A stretch of 64,000 nucleotides of DNA from the NCBI GenBank assembly GCA_026120185.1, contig JANUWF010001938.1:248001-312000 (forward strand). The letters are read 5' to 3'. Positions 1-13,278 of this stretch are shown here, piece after piece (position 1 is the stretch's first letter; every line of letters begins with the position of its first letter). The position numbers and the translations under genes are program-made. A model generated the notes under the pieces. That model had not been told where the DNA came from. It saw nothing but the letters and a program-made list of their open reading frames with translations, and did no database searches. Origin of the DNA: Voacanga thouarsii (lineage: Eukaryota; Streptophyta; Magnoliopsida; Gentianales; Apocynaceae).

Positions 1-2885
1 CGTAATGAAAATGCTGCAGCAGCGGGCAACGGGAAGAATTGTAGTAGCAATTGTAGGGATGGTGTTGGAGAAGGCGAAGAAGATTTTGTGGGACGCAGGG
101 TTCTTCGATCTCGCTATCTTAATGTCAAGATTCGAATTTCTGGTAATTGTTTTCCTTTAATTGGGGCATTAATAGTAAAACGTGTTTGTACTATCTTGGT
201 AGAACTTTCCTTAGTGGTGATTTTTCTTTGGGGGTAATTTTGTATGGCGTTATGCTTCCTGATGGTGGTGGTGCACAAATTTTAAGCCGAGTAAGTGTTC
301 TGCAAGCGAGTAATCATCTATATCCCTGTACATACGTTCCTCTTTTGGTGTTGGTGAGAAAGATTTTTGCTTTTTATGTTTGGGTTATAGATATAGTAGA
401 CTTGTATGTATTTAATTGAAGTTTTTCCTTTTTAAACAAAAAATCAGTTTCTATATGTAGTTTAACTGTTGATAGTACTAAGGTTTTGATTTTTGCTGTT
501 GCCTCCTGCCTTCCCTAACTTGGAAAGAAAAGGGTGGGGGGGGGGGGGATACATGTTTCACATGAATGCAATGTTTCTTTTCTTAATAAGTTGGTCTTGT
601 TGCTGTTTTGCAGATGAGAGAGATGATATATCAAAGGTTGATTCAGATAAGTTTAAGACAATAATTGAAGAGGTTGATAACTTGCATCAGCTAGGTATTA
701 CTGTTGATTATGTTTTATTTTTCCCATTTTTATGTTAATTACATTCGTCTAGAATTTGTTTTTGGAAGGCTGTTATGCTGTTGTTGCAATGAGGATAGTG
801 ATCAGTGAGTTGATTTAAGGCTGGTTATGTCAAATGAATTAAAAAAGGTTGTTTCTTGGTTAAGCTTTTAGGTGGTCTGGGGACTTAATTGCTCACAGTA
901 TCTTTCTTTCCATCTTTTGATATACAGTAAAGAAACCCAGGGAACAAGTGGCAGATGCAGAAGCGCTCCTGGACATCACAAACACCTTAGTAACCTCTGT
1001 CAAGGCACACAGCAATGAAGGGCTAACCCCTTCAGATTTTATTAGTTCTTTGCTTAGGAATTTTGGGCAACAATGTGGACCAAGTAGTAGTAGAGATGGA
1101 GGTGGAAACTCCATCCGTTGGAAGGATATTGGCCTTTCAGTCTCTCATGTTTTCAGGAGTGCACCTGGATGCTCCACCATGTAACATCAATAGCATGCTT
1201 ATTTTTAATTCTTACTCTTGCATTCTTTCTTACTTTAAAGTAGTTGGCCCATGTGATTCTTTTTTTAATCTTCCCAGGGTTGGTCCCATGAATACTGAAA
1301 TCAAGCTACGTAAGCCTGTTGTTCATAGAAAGCGTGTGAAGCCAACCGAGAGTGCCCGGCCTGAAGAGGTAAAAGTTTCCTCTGTATGTTGTCATGTTCT
1401 TTTTGACATAGTTTTCTGCAAGCCTGGTTATTGAAGAGGCTCTGAGTCATTGTCAGATCTGACTTATACAATTTAGCTAGTTGTCAAAGAAGATATTTGT
1501 GATTCAGTAGGAAATGGAGCCAATCAATGAAAACAAATTGTTGACAGTAAAAGATTGGTGATGTCATTTTTAATGTGTATTCTGTCTGTAGTGTTCATTA
1601 TAGGAAGAAAACGGATTTTGAGAGTTTGGATTCTTACTAACTTCTTATTTGATTTTACAGCTTGAAGAAACTCAGGCTGAGGAGAAAACAGACACAGATA
1701 AGAATATGGCTGTGATGTTTGATATCTTGAGGAAGAATAGGAAGGTCAGGCTTGAGAGATTAATATTGAATAGAAACTCCTTTGCTCAGACAGTTGAAAA
1801 TTTATTTGCCCTATCATTCTTGGTCAAAGATGGAAGGGCTGAAATAACAGTGAATGAGCAAGGCGACCATCTAGTTTGTAAGAGTCTTTACTGTGTAAAC
1901 TCATCAACATGCTTCCTTTTTTCTTTTGGCCTTTGTGTTTTGCCTAATTTAGGATATTATTCTTTTCAGCACCAAGGAATGCTGCTGCTGCGTCTGCAGT
2001 TCTGAGTGGGGAGGTGACTTACAGTCATTTTGTCTTCAGATTTGACTTTAGGGACTGGAAGGTATTGGAAATGTACATAACTACAGTATTTGAATTGGAT
2101 TTACTTATCTCATTTTGTAAAGTTACTGCAAACTGTCTGCGGTTTACTACTGGAATTTGGAATTGTCTTATAGCTTTATTTAGGAATTTTTCCTGGTTAT
2201 GTGCAATAAGTTAAATAAATAAATGAATGCAGAATACTGGAGGGTGGATTTGATTAAGAAAGGAGAAATATGTGATTACTTGATTTGAATACTTTACTCT
2301 TGAATGGTAAATCATGGAAAACTAAAAGGTAATACCTTGAAGTCACACAATTTGTTTGTCACCTTTGCATGGTAAGGCAAATCTATTTGAAGTGTTGGAA
2401 TCATCCTGAAAATCAGTTTGCAGGTCAATTAATTTTCACACATCCAAGTCTCCTTTGGCATGGTATTTTTATCTAGACATAGTTATGGCTAACCATATGA
2501 TTTTAAGATGCTACTTTCTTCAGCTCATCACCTTGTGCATTTTCTGCATGAAATTTGCCACAATTTTTGTACTCTTAGCTAGGTAACATGGCAATGTATT
2601 GTCTATTCATGTTGTCATTTTCTGAACTTGCAGTTAATGATGACTTGTGTTGATGATGGGGAGGAATTAATGCCACATAGGAACGTGGTGATTACATCAG
2701 TCAATTCTCAACCGGATCCAGCACATGAAGAAACTGAAACAGCATCGACAACAACACCCATAAGGAAGTTTTCTAGAAATCGAGGTTTGGTTTTGCAGGA
2801 GCAGACAGTTGAAGACTCTCCTGAAAGTGATGATTCAGCATCCAGGGTTGCTGCCATTCGGAAAAGAAAGCGAAAGCTTGTTTAA
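1..2885 (+). CDS. NSE4: SMC5/6 complex kleisin subunit NSE4 (5' end outside window)
   Basis: Nse4 is the kleisin that bridges the SMC5 and SMC6 heads in the nuclear SMC5/6 DNA-repair complex. Seven exons are visible: 1-142, 614-694, 928-1180, 1278-1368, 1661-1877, 1970-2061 and 2634-2885 (stop TAA). All have GT/AG borders and the phases close, giving 375 residues. The N-terminal conserved part reads [13 protein letters not shown], then [19 protein letters not shown]. The C-terminal Nse4 domain includes [38 protein letters not shown] and [14 protein letters not shown]. The tail is acidic then basic (ending RKRKRKLV). The start codon and first exon begin lie left of the window. The family assignment is by recognition of these motifs; I cannot tell which plant paralogue it is. 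Confidence 0.93.
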
Positions 2886-4000
2886 GTGACAGGATAGGTT
2901 GGTTCACATCTGGGGCAGAAAGGACACAAGATGGCCATGCTCACTCCTAGAGTAAATATTTCCTTTGAATTTCAGAAGCAATATGTGATTAAAGTTTAGC
3001 TTGCAGGCCTCTATTGTTTAGTTTTTTGGTCATTGCATACAAAATTTGGAAGTCGATAGTTTATCATCTACTTTTTGGCCATATTATGTTACCGTTGTAC
3101 ATTTTCATTAAATTCTTTACTGGGTAATGTCTACAATAGCAAGGGTGTTTTTTCTATCTTTCTTTTCCCCAGTGGAAACTCCCCTTCCCTTCTCCTTTCA
3201 AAAGAAAAGGGAAAGATGGAGAGGGATGTTCGTTTATAATGTACAAGGAGCATGTCCAATTATTGATATGCGGATCACGTTTCATTCCATAAAATATAAG
3301 TAGGCTAATCGTTTTGCTTTTTGGTTGCTGAGATTTTTTTTAGTACCAGAAGTTCTGCAGGTTTTGTTAGTTCTGCAGGCTTCATGAGTGATACCAGATG
3401 TTGAAAAGAGTTGTGCAAAACTGGTTTGCTTGTTATCACTAGATCAACATGTGAATGTTATCTCAAGACAACTAGCACAAGGTAGGAAAGACATTTGAAT
3501 CACCGGTTTTTGCTCTGACCAGATCAAATCGAGTTGTATAGAAGGCTCTATTTTGGGGGATGGGCTTGGTTTTGAATCTTGAATCACATTAACGTCCACT
3601 GGATGGACATGGATTTACCATCCTTTGTATCTTCTAAAGGATCAACCAAAATATGATACCAAGTTATAGTACAAGATTCTATTTCCGTGAAGGCTAAATA
3701 GGCAGAGGTATTGAAAGAGCGAATTCACGCTGCTCTGTAATGCATCAGAACATAAACTCACGTTAACAACCCCGCTCATGAATTTGATAAATAGATTGAT
3801 GTTGAAGGCTCCACAAATTGTAAGGTTGTAATATAACATCCAATACAGTTCCAAATACTAGAACAAAGTAAAAATCCTCAAGTCAAAATACAAGCCTCGT
3901 GGGCCTATTCCTGAAAAAATAGCAAGTAACTGCAAAACTTTATTGGACCGTTCAGAATATTCTTTTAATCACCTGATGTTACTCCATAATGCGTTGTCAT
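2886..4000. other. Convergent intergenic region between NSE4 and ENR
   Basis: NSE4 (+) and enoyl-ACP reductase (-) end tail to tail here. The stretch should hold both 3' UTRs. I see no further gene and no clear repeat; the short ORFs in it have no recognisable similarity. Confidence 0.6.
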
Positions 4001-6324
4001 CTAAGCTTTATTAATGTCTCTATTATCTTTTGGAATGTCAAGATCCCGAAATACTGGACTATCAACTCCAACTCCCATTGCATTAAGACCATTGTCAACA
4101 TAAGCAACAGTACCAGTGATAGCTGAAGCCAATGGTGATGCCAGAAAAGCAGCAGCATTCCCAACTTCCTCTGTTTCATGTACTTTTTAAGGCTCAGTGT
4201 TCAGAAGCAACAAGCAGTATGAATCACAATATGCCCAATCATGGCAAATAAAAGCAGACTATATCATTTCATGAAGTAATAAGGCTGTATGTATGTTCAG
4301 TACAACAGTATTTATGTTTTGGTAAATTTCCAAAGATCTTTAATAAAAGGTCGGGGTCACTCACCAGCAGATAGTTCTTTCTGCAAGGGTGCATTTTCCA
4401 ATGAGTAATCGATCATCATATCAATGAAACCAATAGCTTTTGCAGCACGACTTCTTAATGGACCTGTAAGTTGTGGCAACATGGTACAAACACTAATCAA
4501 GCAAAGAACTTTATTGACATAGTTCACAAAAATTTCATATAGAAAACTATATGCCACGATAAGCAAAAAAGTACATTATGTGGAAAGTAAAGCTAATTGA
4601 TTATACATTTCTAAAACATTATTTTGCAAATACAATATCCCTCCAAGGATACAGCAAGTATTGTTCATTAACACATGCTCTGGCACATAAATCCAGAAAA
4701 GAGAAATAGAAAGAAGAGGGCAAACAAGAAGACAAACAATGTAATGGTATGTTATGCGCCCAGAAATAGTCACTAATCACATATTTAGAGACTAAAGAGG
4801 GTACGGAACCATAAATCAAGTTCTTAAAAAAGGTGGTACAGTTTAATTGAGGCGTGTCAACTCCAGGTGAAAGGGAGTACTAGGTTTTGCCTGATGATAT
4901 CAGCCTGTGAATCTGGAAAAATCTATGTGTCAATTGTTACTACAGCTTCCAACCAGATTTATTGGCAGGGATTTGATGGTAAAATCCAGCAGATCACCAC
5001 ATGTTGTCCGGAGCTTAAAATTGTATCATTCATGCTATTTTTGAATTCCAAAATAGCATTACTTAGGTGCCAATACCTGCAGAGATTGTGTTAACCCTGA
5101 CTCTTTTTTTTCTTCCAGCTTCAAAAGCCAGCACCTTCATAAACAGTATATAAGTCAAAACCATGATAACTGCAGGTTAACAAATAGTAACATGGATGTT
5201 TGGAAGAGCTAGTATAGAGAAGAGCTCACTCTGGTGTCACTCTCTAGAGCAGCCTTTGCTGAACTCATGCCGCCTCCATATCTACAATTTAAAGAAAGAA
5301 TTAGTCCAATGACAAGGATGAAGTCACAGTATAGATAATCTGAGAAACGTGTACCCTGGTATTATCCTTTCAGAAGCAATATATGTAAGAGAGATTGTAG
5401 CACCACCTGCAATTTATGGATCAGGCCACGTTTTTGCAGGAGTAGTACTTGGTCTTGCATTATACTACAAATTACTTCCCAACCATTAAAATGCTAAAAA
5501 CAAATATAGGATGAGAAAAACTAACCTGGATTAATTATTGGAAGAAAATGCTTTAGTAAAGAAACAAAAGAATAACTTGAAGCAGAAATAGCTGCAAGGT
5601 AGCCATTTCTTGATGTCTCCAACAGAGGTTTACTAACCTGTATTACAAGTTTTAAGATAACCCTTTTGGAGAACATGAATTATACCAATGCAATCTGTGA
5701 AATGAACAAAATACCTCAGGACCATTGGCAAGTGAATGTACAAGAATGTCAATTGTGCCAAAATCCTGTTTCACAGACTCAGCAACTTCCTACAGGAAAT
5801 TACAGATTGATAATCAACAAAATATATTAAATACAGCCTGCTCTGCCTGTTAAGGTCTACAAGTGCAATTATCAAGTATCAGCCACGTTTGCACAAGTAA
5901 CAAACCTTATTTTGTCACAAGATGGGACAAGAATTGACAGTTCTAAACATGAATTAACCTAAACCTCAGAAACTCTCCATAAAAAATAAAGTAAAACAGT
6001 TGACTCAGTTCCTAGTCACCTCAAACAGTTCAACCTTGCACTCTAAGATATTATTATCCTCCATGATTTCATCTGGCCCAAACTTGAAGTACATTATCAG
6101 AGAGTAAAATGCGTGCTGCAGTGTGCTTCATTAATGAGTCACCTGGAGAACATGACATTCTAGTTCTGACGTCTGATGACAAATTGAATATTGGGAGTGA
6201 AAAGTGAATAGATATTTTATACAAGCCTTGGATTCTATTGGGTCCAAAGCATATAAACACCAATTTTCTTTTTCACCACATCCTACCCTTAAAATCAACA
6301 TAAACATGTGTGCATGGGTGTTAC

Positions 6325-6384
<60 letters not shown>

Positions 6385-7915
6385 CATGAAAAACAACACA
6401 CATGTAATATAATGTATGAGGAGACTTAGTGCAGGTACCTTAACAGTCCAATTTGAAGAACCTGAATAACGTTTGTTTGTTTTGACCTGCATAATACGAG
6501 TAAAGTTTCAATCAGATAATAGATGACTGTATATGTTTCCCTTGAAATATTCTGGTGGCAAGGTTTCATCTTACATCTTCCGGGACATCCTCAGGACTAT
6601 CAAAAACTGCATCCAATGGGTATACTTTTGTGATTTCCATAAGAGAACCATCTGGAAGTCTACAACAAAGAAATCAGTTCAGAAGTCAGTTGATGAAGAT
6701 AAACCTGTAGATATATGAAAAAAACATCTCCATACTTACACACGAGATTCATCAAATTTCCCACGGCGCAAACTGGTCTCAAAAATGTTCAATGCCTAAG
6801 AAGTACCAGGTTGGGGGAGGGGGAAAAAAAATCATAAGCTCACGCCTCTCTTGATATTCATAAACCATAGTCATACATGATACATACAGGCACCCATGTC
6901 CCAACAAGAATTTCAGCACCTGCAGCTGCAAGGGACTTTGCTATTGCCCATCCATAGCCATTATCATCTGCAACGCCAGCTATAAACGCTCTCTTCCCTG
7001 CAGTCAAATGGTTTATTGTTGAAGCTGTAATGTTTAAGTTATAAGGCCAAACAAATTGTTCCACGCATCTCTGCTGTTTGACTACACAAGAGGAGTATTA
7101 AGCTTTTGATTTTCACCATCCGTAAACCTCTTTTATCACTTAAAAAATCTATGTAGTCTGTATAGCCTCTTATATCATGATTCACCTAGTAAACCATCCT
7201 CAAAATTATGCCTGAGAATTTTTCTTTTTAATTTTTTCCAATTCCACGACATCCAGCCTCTTGAAGAAAATGTTAATCATATGTAACTGGAAATTCACGA
7301 ATTTTAAATAATAATAATTTAAAAAAAGATCTGAATCTCTACACTGATTGATAATGAATGGCACACATTTATTTCCTCACAAGGTACATTTTTTTAGTGA
7401 TTAAGCATTTATTGACATTTATTTGTTCATTAAGTCTCAATTCTTGCATGAAATGCAATTTGGAGGTAATGAATAATGCTTATGCATATCTGAGCAAGGA
7501 CATACCACAGTGATGTTTAAAACAAAACAAAATTGGTGAAAATTGCTGAGCAACTCTACCACTGTTACACCAATACCCAATAAAGACTGGTTGCGTGCCA
7601 AAAAAATAAACAGAAAAGAGAAACAAATAACTTCCAACCTCTCAAATCAACAGGCAATCCTGGCAAAGGCTCTGGATTACTGGCTCCAGACATTGCTTTG
7701 GTGACAATTCTCTGAAATTTCATAGTGCTGGAGTTAAAGTTTTGATTCAATGACCATGTTGATGAGATGTGAGATGAGCACTTCAAATTTGTCCCAGATA
7801 CGTCTTTAATTTCACTAGCAAAATTCACCATGCTTGATTTTGAAATTTTATGAGAAGCAGAAATGCAAGGTTTTGGGATTGCAATTTGTGTGCCAGGGGT
7901 TGCTGTAGCAGCCAT
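4001..7915 (-). CDS. MOD1: Enoyl-[acyl-carrier-protein] reductase [NADH], plastidial
   Basis: This enzyme catalyses the NADH-dependent reduction of enoyl-ACP, the last step of each plastid type II fatty-acid synthesis cycle. Twelve coding exons on the minus strand: 7639-7915, 6888-6997, 6740-6795, 6575-6659, 6439-6486, 5715-5789, 5526-5637, 5355-5406, 5230-5281, 5077-5134, 4365-4463 and 4001-4170. They have GT/AG borders and closed phases, 397 aa, close to the usual plant length. Residues 1 to about 75 are a Ser/Thr-rich transit peptide. The mature part has the nucleotide-binding [20 protein letters not shown], the segment [20 protein letters not shown], the catalytic Tyr and Lys in [16 protein letters not shown], and [21 protein letters not shown] near the end. 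Odd: the usual AGPLGSRAAK loop reads GPLRSRAAK. The tail ends DNRDINKA. A leader intron lies upstream. Confidence 0.96.
6325..6384. repeat. Compound (TA)n(GA)n microsatellite in an ENR intron
   Basis: About 38 bp of alternating TA runs directly into about 20 bp of GA. It lies in the intron between the 48-nt exon (6439-6486) and the exon at 5715-5789, about 55 bp downstream of that exon's donor in gene orientation. It is the longest simple repeat in the window. Confidence 0.95.
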
Positions 7916-8935
7916 TTCTGTGAAGTAGATTCACCTGAAAGAAAAATCACAAGAGGAACCAATTAGAAAGACAAACTGCAGTTGTGTTACTAATCGGAAG
8001 ACTTGAGAACCATAAATGCAAGTTCCATATGAAGAAAAATGTAAACTGAATATAACAAGAAGAAGAACACCGCAACTGGCTGAAATGCTTATGTAGTTAT
8101 GGTGCAATATGGTTGCATAAGCAGCATGACTTCTGGTAAGAAATTATTTTGAGTATTCAACAATAATCATCTTACACTGAATGCTTATATCACAATATTT
8201 CCTAAAAATGGAAAAAAGCTCATAAAGCACCTTGATCTATGGTAGGATGTCATTCCGCATAACATTAAAATTCCGCAAAGAAACTAATATATGTCATAAA
8301 CTGACACTCACTTGATAACAGCTAAGTCAACTATAACTTGAGTAGTTGAATTTGCATTTGGATTTCAAAGCTTTAAATTCCTTCAACGTGATACAGTTTT
8401 ATAAAAAAGTTAGGACTCAAAAGCCAACAAGTACTTCAAAAGTGTTATTTTTTGAAACCGGGAACAAAAGAGCATCTAAGATCCTCCAGAAACAGCCAAA
8501 AGAGAAAAAAAAAAGACTCCATAAACTCTTTCACTTCAAAGACTTCCAAAATGCATCTATTCTTCAACATTAGGAATGAAGCTCAAATTCAAAAATCAAT
8601 ATCGCTCACCAAGACTGATCTCTTAGAGATACAACAAGATATCTATGATATCCAATGGAAATATCCACTAATACGTAGCACAAAAATAACATCCCACAAA
8701 AATTAAAACTTGAAATGACACAAATAAGTTTAGAAAAAGATCCCAGCAAAAGAAGCACATAAACTTCAACTGTAAATACCCTTTTCACAAATGCAGATAA
8801 CGCTCTAAAACACGATCTCTGCATGGCATTGGAAGAGTATTCAAGTGAATGTATCAATTCTAAACCACATTTTAGCTAACTGAAGTGTCGAGAATACTCA
8901 CCTTGAAAAAACCTTGAATGATTATGAGGAGGAAG
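7916..8935 (-). other. ENR 5' leader: UTR exons and leader intron
   Basis: Upstream of the ATG, position 7934 follows a good acceptor (TTTCTTTCAG) and 8902 precedes a good donor (CAAG then GTGAGT). The 5' UTR therefore seems to be split by an intron of about 970 bp (7935-8901). The first exon runs from about 8935 to 8902. Its start is inferred only from the TATA box spacing. The intron holds no recognisable gene. Confidence 0.7.
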
Positions 8936-8960
8936 CCAAAGAAATGGAATGCTCTCACTC

Positions 8961-8970
8961 AAATATATAG
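8961..8970 (-). promoter_or_regulatory. ENR TATA box
   Basis: On the minus strand the sequence reads CTATATATTTG, about 30 bp upstream of where the leader exon should begin. This is a good TATA box for the enoyl-ACP reductase gene. Confidence 0.6.
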
Positions 8971-9500
8971 CCCTGTGATGATGATGGGTTCTATGTTTTG
9001 TGGTTTATGGAGTTTCGATGAAAACGAAGTTGGCAGTGTATTTGGGTTGGTTTAACCGTTCTTGAAGAAGCTTTGGAAGTGCCGCAGACGACAGAGAATT
9101 TTGGCACCTGCCTCTTAATATGACCGTTTTGCCCCTCCCTGTCGTGGGTGGAGTGGACCTGATAATGCATCCCGTTTGGGGAACTGGGTCCGGTCCTATT
9201 TATTTTTCTTTACAATCCATATCCAGCCAGATTGAGCCCACAGCAATAGGAAATGGGCCCAAATGAAATATTGATTTCGACAGAGAGGAAAAGTGGAATG
9301 CCTTACGATACTCAGGCCCACAGTCCAATTCATAGCAGCACGTGAGAGGCCACGCACTCCCAACGAGAATCGGAATCCAACTTAAAGTGTTAACCAAATT
9401 TAATTCTAATTTTCCATATCCAAAAACTTTAAAATAATTAAATATATAAATAAACTCCTCAAATATTTATTACGTATTAAAAATATTTCTCGTGCCGTCC
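8971..9500. promoter_or_regulatory. Divergent promoter region with site II (TGGGCY) motifs
   Basis: Enoyl-ACP reductase is transcribed leftward and the CCCH-KH gene rightward from this stretch of roughly 530 bp. Copies of GGCCCA or GAGCCCA lie near 9234, 9256 and 9316, matching site II elements bound by TCP factors. A CT-rich tract at 9510-9540 probably belongs to the CCCH-KH leader. No ORF of interest is present. Confidence 0.5.
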
Positions 9501-9748
9501 TCTTCACACTACTTTCTTCTCTCTCTTTCTTTCCACCCCAACCCTGAGCTCGAGCTCTCGTGCACCCCCGTTCTCAAAAACCCTCGAATAGCTAGGGTTA
9601 GGTTTTGACTTACTATTTGCTTTTCCTTTTTATTTGGAGGGATTAAAGTTTCATTCTTTAGGATTTTAGTTGGCTTAATTTCTTTTTTGGGTTTTTTTTT
9701 TGTTGGTTTTATTTGGTTACTGGACCTCGATCTGAAGTCCTCGGAGCT

Positions 9749-12700
9749 ATGGACATCCGCAAGAGAAACAGAGCTGAAGCTGCAGTTAACGCCAATGGAG
9801 GCTTCAAGAAATCTAAGCCAGGTAAATCTAGGATTTTATTCTCATATTACCTGTATTACCTCATTACATTTGTTTATTTGCATATGTAGTTATATAAGCA
9901 TAACATTCGCCTGTACTTTTTGTTAGCTTTTTCTGGTTGTTGTATTTGTTGGTTTATTACCGCTTTTCTAAGCTTTGTGGGGGTTGGGGTATGCGTTCTG
10001 TATCTTTGCTTGTTTACAGTGTTTCTGATTTTTTTTTTGTACCTGCAAGCATTAGAATAAATTACAGTGGATTTCTTTATATGCTTTAGAATATTCTAGA
10101 ACAAGAAATTTTAAGGCTTGGTGCATTATATAGTGGATTTGGACTGTTGTCTGTTAGCAAATTGTCCCTCGAATTTAATGGTCTTTTTATTTGTTAAGGG
10201 AGCTGGGAAAAGAAAGGGGCGATTGCCAGTGGGGGAGAGGGAAGGTAGAATTTTGCTTACTAGGCTCGAAATTTATTGATTTTTGTTTTGAGTTTAAATT
10301 GGTATTACAGATAAAACCTATTTTCGTTTAGAAACGTACTGGAAAGATTATTGATTGTATTTACAACAAAGTTCATATACTAGTAGTGATAACTTGAAAA
10401 CCATTATGATGTATAATGTACTTTGGCTCTGTTAATAATGTTTCTATTGGCAATAAACTCAGTATATATTGCTTGACGATTTAGCATCATTTGAAGAATT
10501 GATGAAATTCTAACTGGAAAAGAGTAATTAATGTTTGTAACAGAAATGGACTCCTTATCAAGTGGTATAGGAAGCAAATCGAAGCCTTGCACGAAGTTTT
10601 TCAGGTTCAAATCTTTACTTACCTAATATATAAACAGTAGAAATTCTAATATTTCTCTTAAGTTCAATAATCATTCATAATGTTGCAAGTGTTAAAAATA
10701 TGAGTTATTCTTCGGGAAATTTGTAGTAATTCTACAGGTCCCATAAAATTTTCCTTTTGGGCTCTTCTCATACTGCTGGGACTATTGTCTGTTTAGAAGG
10801 CAATGTGGGCTAAACATTTACTGCTGCCTATATTGAACAACTTCCGAGTAAGTTAATGTTCTTGGATGACAAAGTACTCATAAAAATGGTGCCTGGAGGA
10901 CTATGTAACTAAAAAAAGGAGTACTGATGAGTAAGATATATTCTATTTCAAATATGTCCTGCATCTGGGAATACTTTTACTTTGATTGCCTTAATGCAAA
11001 GGTATGAATATTTGTTTACCACTAATGAGGTATTTTAGTCATTATGATCCACATTCTGCTTCTATTTTTGCTATATGATAGGGATTATGAATTGAATATA
11101 TATAAATGTGCAGTGTAATTTATAGCTTTGTATTAAGTTGTAGTTGTTTAATATAATCCGAATGAATGCTAACTATTGGTAGTTTGATGTTTTCTACTTG
11201 AAATTGCTATTGGTATAACCTGTTAGATTTGGAATCACTTGGACATGGTTATGACTGTTGGAGTTTCACCCTTAGTTGTTGAAAGGGCCCCTATTGCTAT
11301 CTCTAGTTGCTATCTATTAGCATTCTATCAGGTTGCATTTTCCTACTTCTTTTTCCTGCGGGGGGGATGGGGTAGGGGGTGTGTGTTGCTGGTGGTGGTG
11401 AAGGGTGTTCCTAAGATTGAGGTTCTGGCTTTATATATATATATAAGCTTGGAGAACAATCTGCTGATAAATTGATGATGAGGCAGTACATATTTATGCA
11501 GATAAGTTCATATTTAACCAATAAGCTATCAAGTATTTGTATGCAAAGTAAGGCTTCAAGTGGATACCAATTTTCCAATTCCATTCCAAATCAAAATTTT
11601 ATTTTAATTCAAATATATTATTATTTTATTTATTTTTCGTTTCTCGCAATCTATTATCTATTCACAACACATTATATTGTCTTTCTTTAGACCTCAATTG
11701 ACCTCACATATTTAATATTTTTTTACAAAACTCATCTCAAATTAATTCTTATCCACTTACACCCAAATCTGTCAATATCAAATGTGCGGGGTCCATATCT
11801 TCTAAGCTAGTCTTTTGAATCATAGGAATATATGTTCCCTAAGTAACACACTCAGCTGGAATAAGGCAGTTGCACCACTGTCATTTTTCTTGAATCTTGA
11901 AGTCCTTTAGCGTCATGAATTATGTATCTCTCTCTCTGCTGGCTTCTATGCGTGTAGAAGTGGCATGCTCTGATGGCATCTCATTTCACTTAATGTCCTG
12001 TGAATACTTGCCCTATGTTCATCTGGTCTACGGGATACTAATAAATTGTCATGTTTATGGAGCTTGTTTCTCAGATGACTTATACGGTTTGCTTGTCTTT
12101 CTTCTTCTTCCTTCTCCCCCCTTCTCTTCCTCCTCCTCTTTCCTTCCTATCCTTTCATTGGAACCTGTTCTGAAGGGTACTGGATCAGTCTCATTGTAGG
12201 TTGTAGGCATGATTAATCTGAAGGAAAGGAACACTTTAGCGATTATTGAGTAATTGTAAATTATATGGTTGCCACCCTGGGATGCTTCCTATGGTGGATT
12301 GTTTAATCGTAGTAAAAGCATCATTTACATCATTTTAAAAGGTATTTAGGGTCATATGGTCTTCCTTTGTTCTCCTTTGCATATCTAGTTCTTCATTTCT
12401 TTGGCTGAAAATTCAGTTTCAATATTGGAACACGCTATGTGCTGTTTATGTGTTAAGTTTTATACTGTTTTTCTATCCTATTAATATGTTGGTGACTGAC
12501 CTGAGTTGGTGAATCATGTTTTATTTGCAGTACTGCTGGCTGTCCATTTGGTGAGAGCTGCCACTTCCTTCACTATGTTCCAGGTGGCTATAATGCTGTT
12601 GCCCAAATGATGAATCTCACACCAGCTCCAGCATCAAGGAATGCAGCAGCACCACCTGCTATCCCCAATGGGTCTGCTGCATCTGCACTTAAAACCAAAA

Positions 12701-13278
12701 TTTGCAACAAATATAATACTGCTGAAGGTTGCAAATTTGGGGACAAGTGCCATTTTGCCCATGGTGAATGGGAACTTGGCAAGCCTATTGTTGCATTACA
12801 TGAGGATCCTCGGGCCATGGGTCCTGTTCCTGGACGTTTTGGCGGCCGAATGGAGCCAGCTGTGCCAGGACCTGCTGCCAGTTTTGGTGCATCAGCCACA
12901 GCTAAGATTAGTGTGGATGCTTCCCTTGCTGGAGCCATCATTGGGAAGAGTGGAGTGAACTCAAAGCAGATTTGTCGGCAAACCGGTGCTAAGCTAGCTA
13001 TTCGAGAACATGAGTCTGATCCAAATCTTAGGAACATTGAGCTTGAGGGTACATTTGAACAAATCCAACAAGCAAGTGCTATGGTTAGAGAGCTGATTGC
13101 CAGCCTTGGTTCAGTAGGTGGTCCAGGGAGGGCAACTGGAGCGCCAGGAGGCCCGGCTCCTCCAGTGAGCAATTACAAGACCAAGCTGTGCGAGAATTTT
13201 GCTAAAGGCTCGTGCACTTTTGGAGAAAGGTGTCACTTTGCACATGGGGCAGCTGAGTTACGCAAATCTGCGGTCTGA
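9749..13278 (+). CDS. CCCH zinc-finger and KH-domain RNA-binding protein
   Basis: A predicted nuclear or cytoplasmic RNA-binding protein of 293 aa. Three coding exons: 9749-9821, 10544-10604 and 12531-13278 (stop TGA); GT/AG borders and phases close. The start MDIRKRNRAE is the first ATG in the leader. Three zinc fingers are visible: C40-x8-C-x5-C-x3-H59, C103-x8-C-x5-C-x3-H122 and C265-x7-C-x5-C-x3-H283. A KH domain sits between fingers two and three (about 169-235) with the GxxG loop GKSG at 183-186. This order matches the plant CCCH/KH family (At3g12130 and At5g06770 from memory). Intron 2 is about 1.9 kb and carries a MITE-like insertion. RNA targets are unknown. Confidence 0.95.
11560..11770 (+). 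repeat. AT-rich MITE-like repeat, copy a (CCCH-KH intron 2)
   Basis: This segment shares long stretches with the one at 14045-14275 in opposite orientation and with the split copy at 30275-30760. The common core runs from a TTTTAATTCAAATATATTA-like start through TTCACAACACATTATATTG and TTTAATATTTTTTTACAAAA to CTCATCTCAAATTAATT and TTATCCACTTA. No coding capacity. Terminal repeats and the target duplication were not resolved. Confidence 0.65.

Noticed and set aside
12588..13172. 194-codon minus-strand ORF opposite the CCCH-KH exon
   Set aside because: It is the antisense shadow of the well-supported zinc-finger/KH exon and has no family motif.
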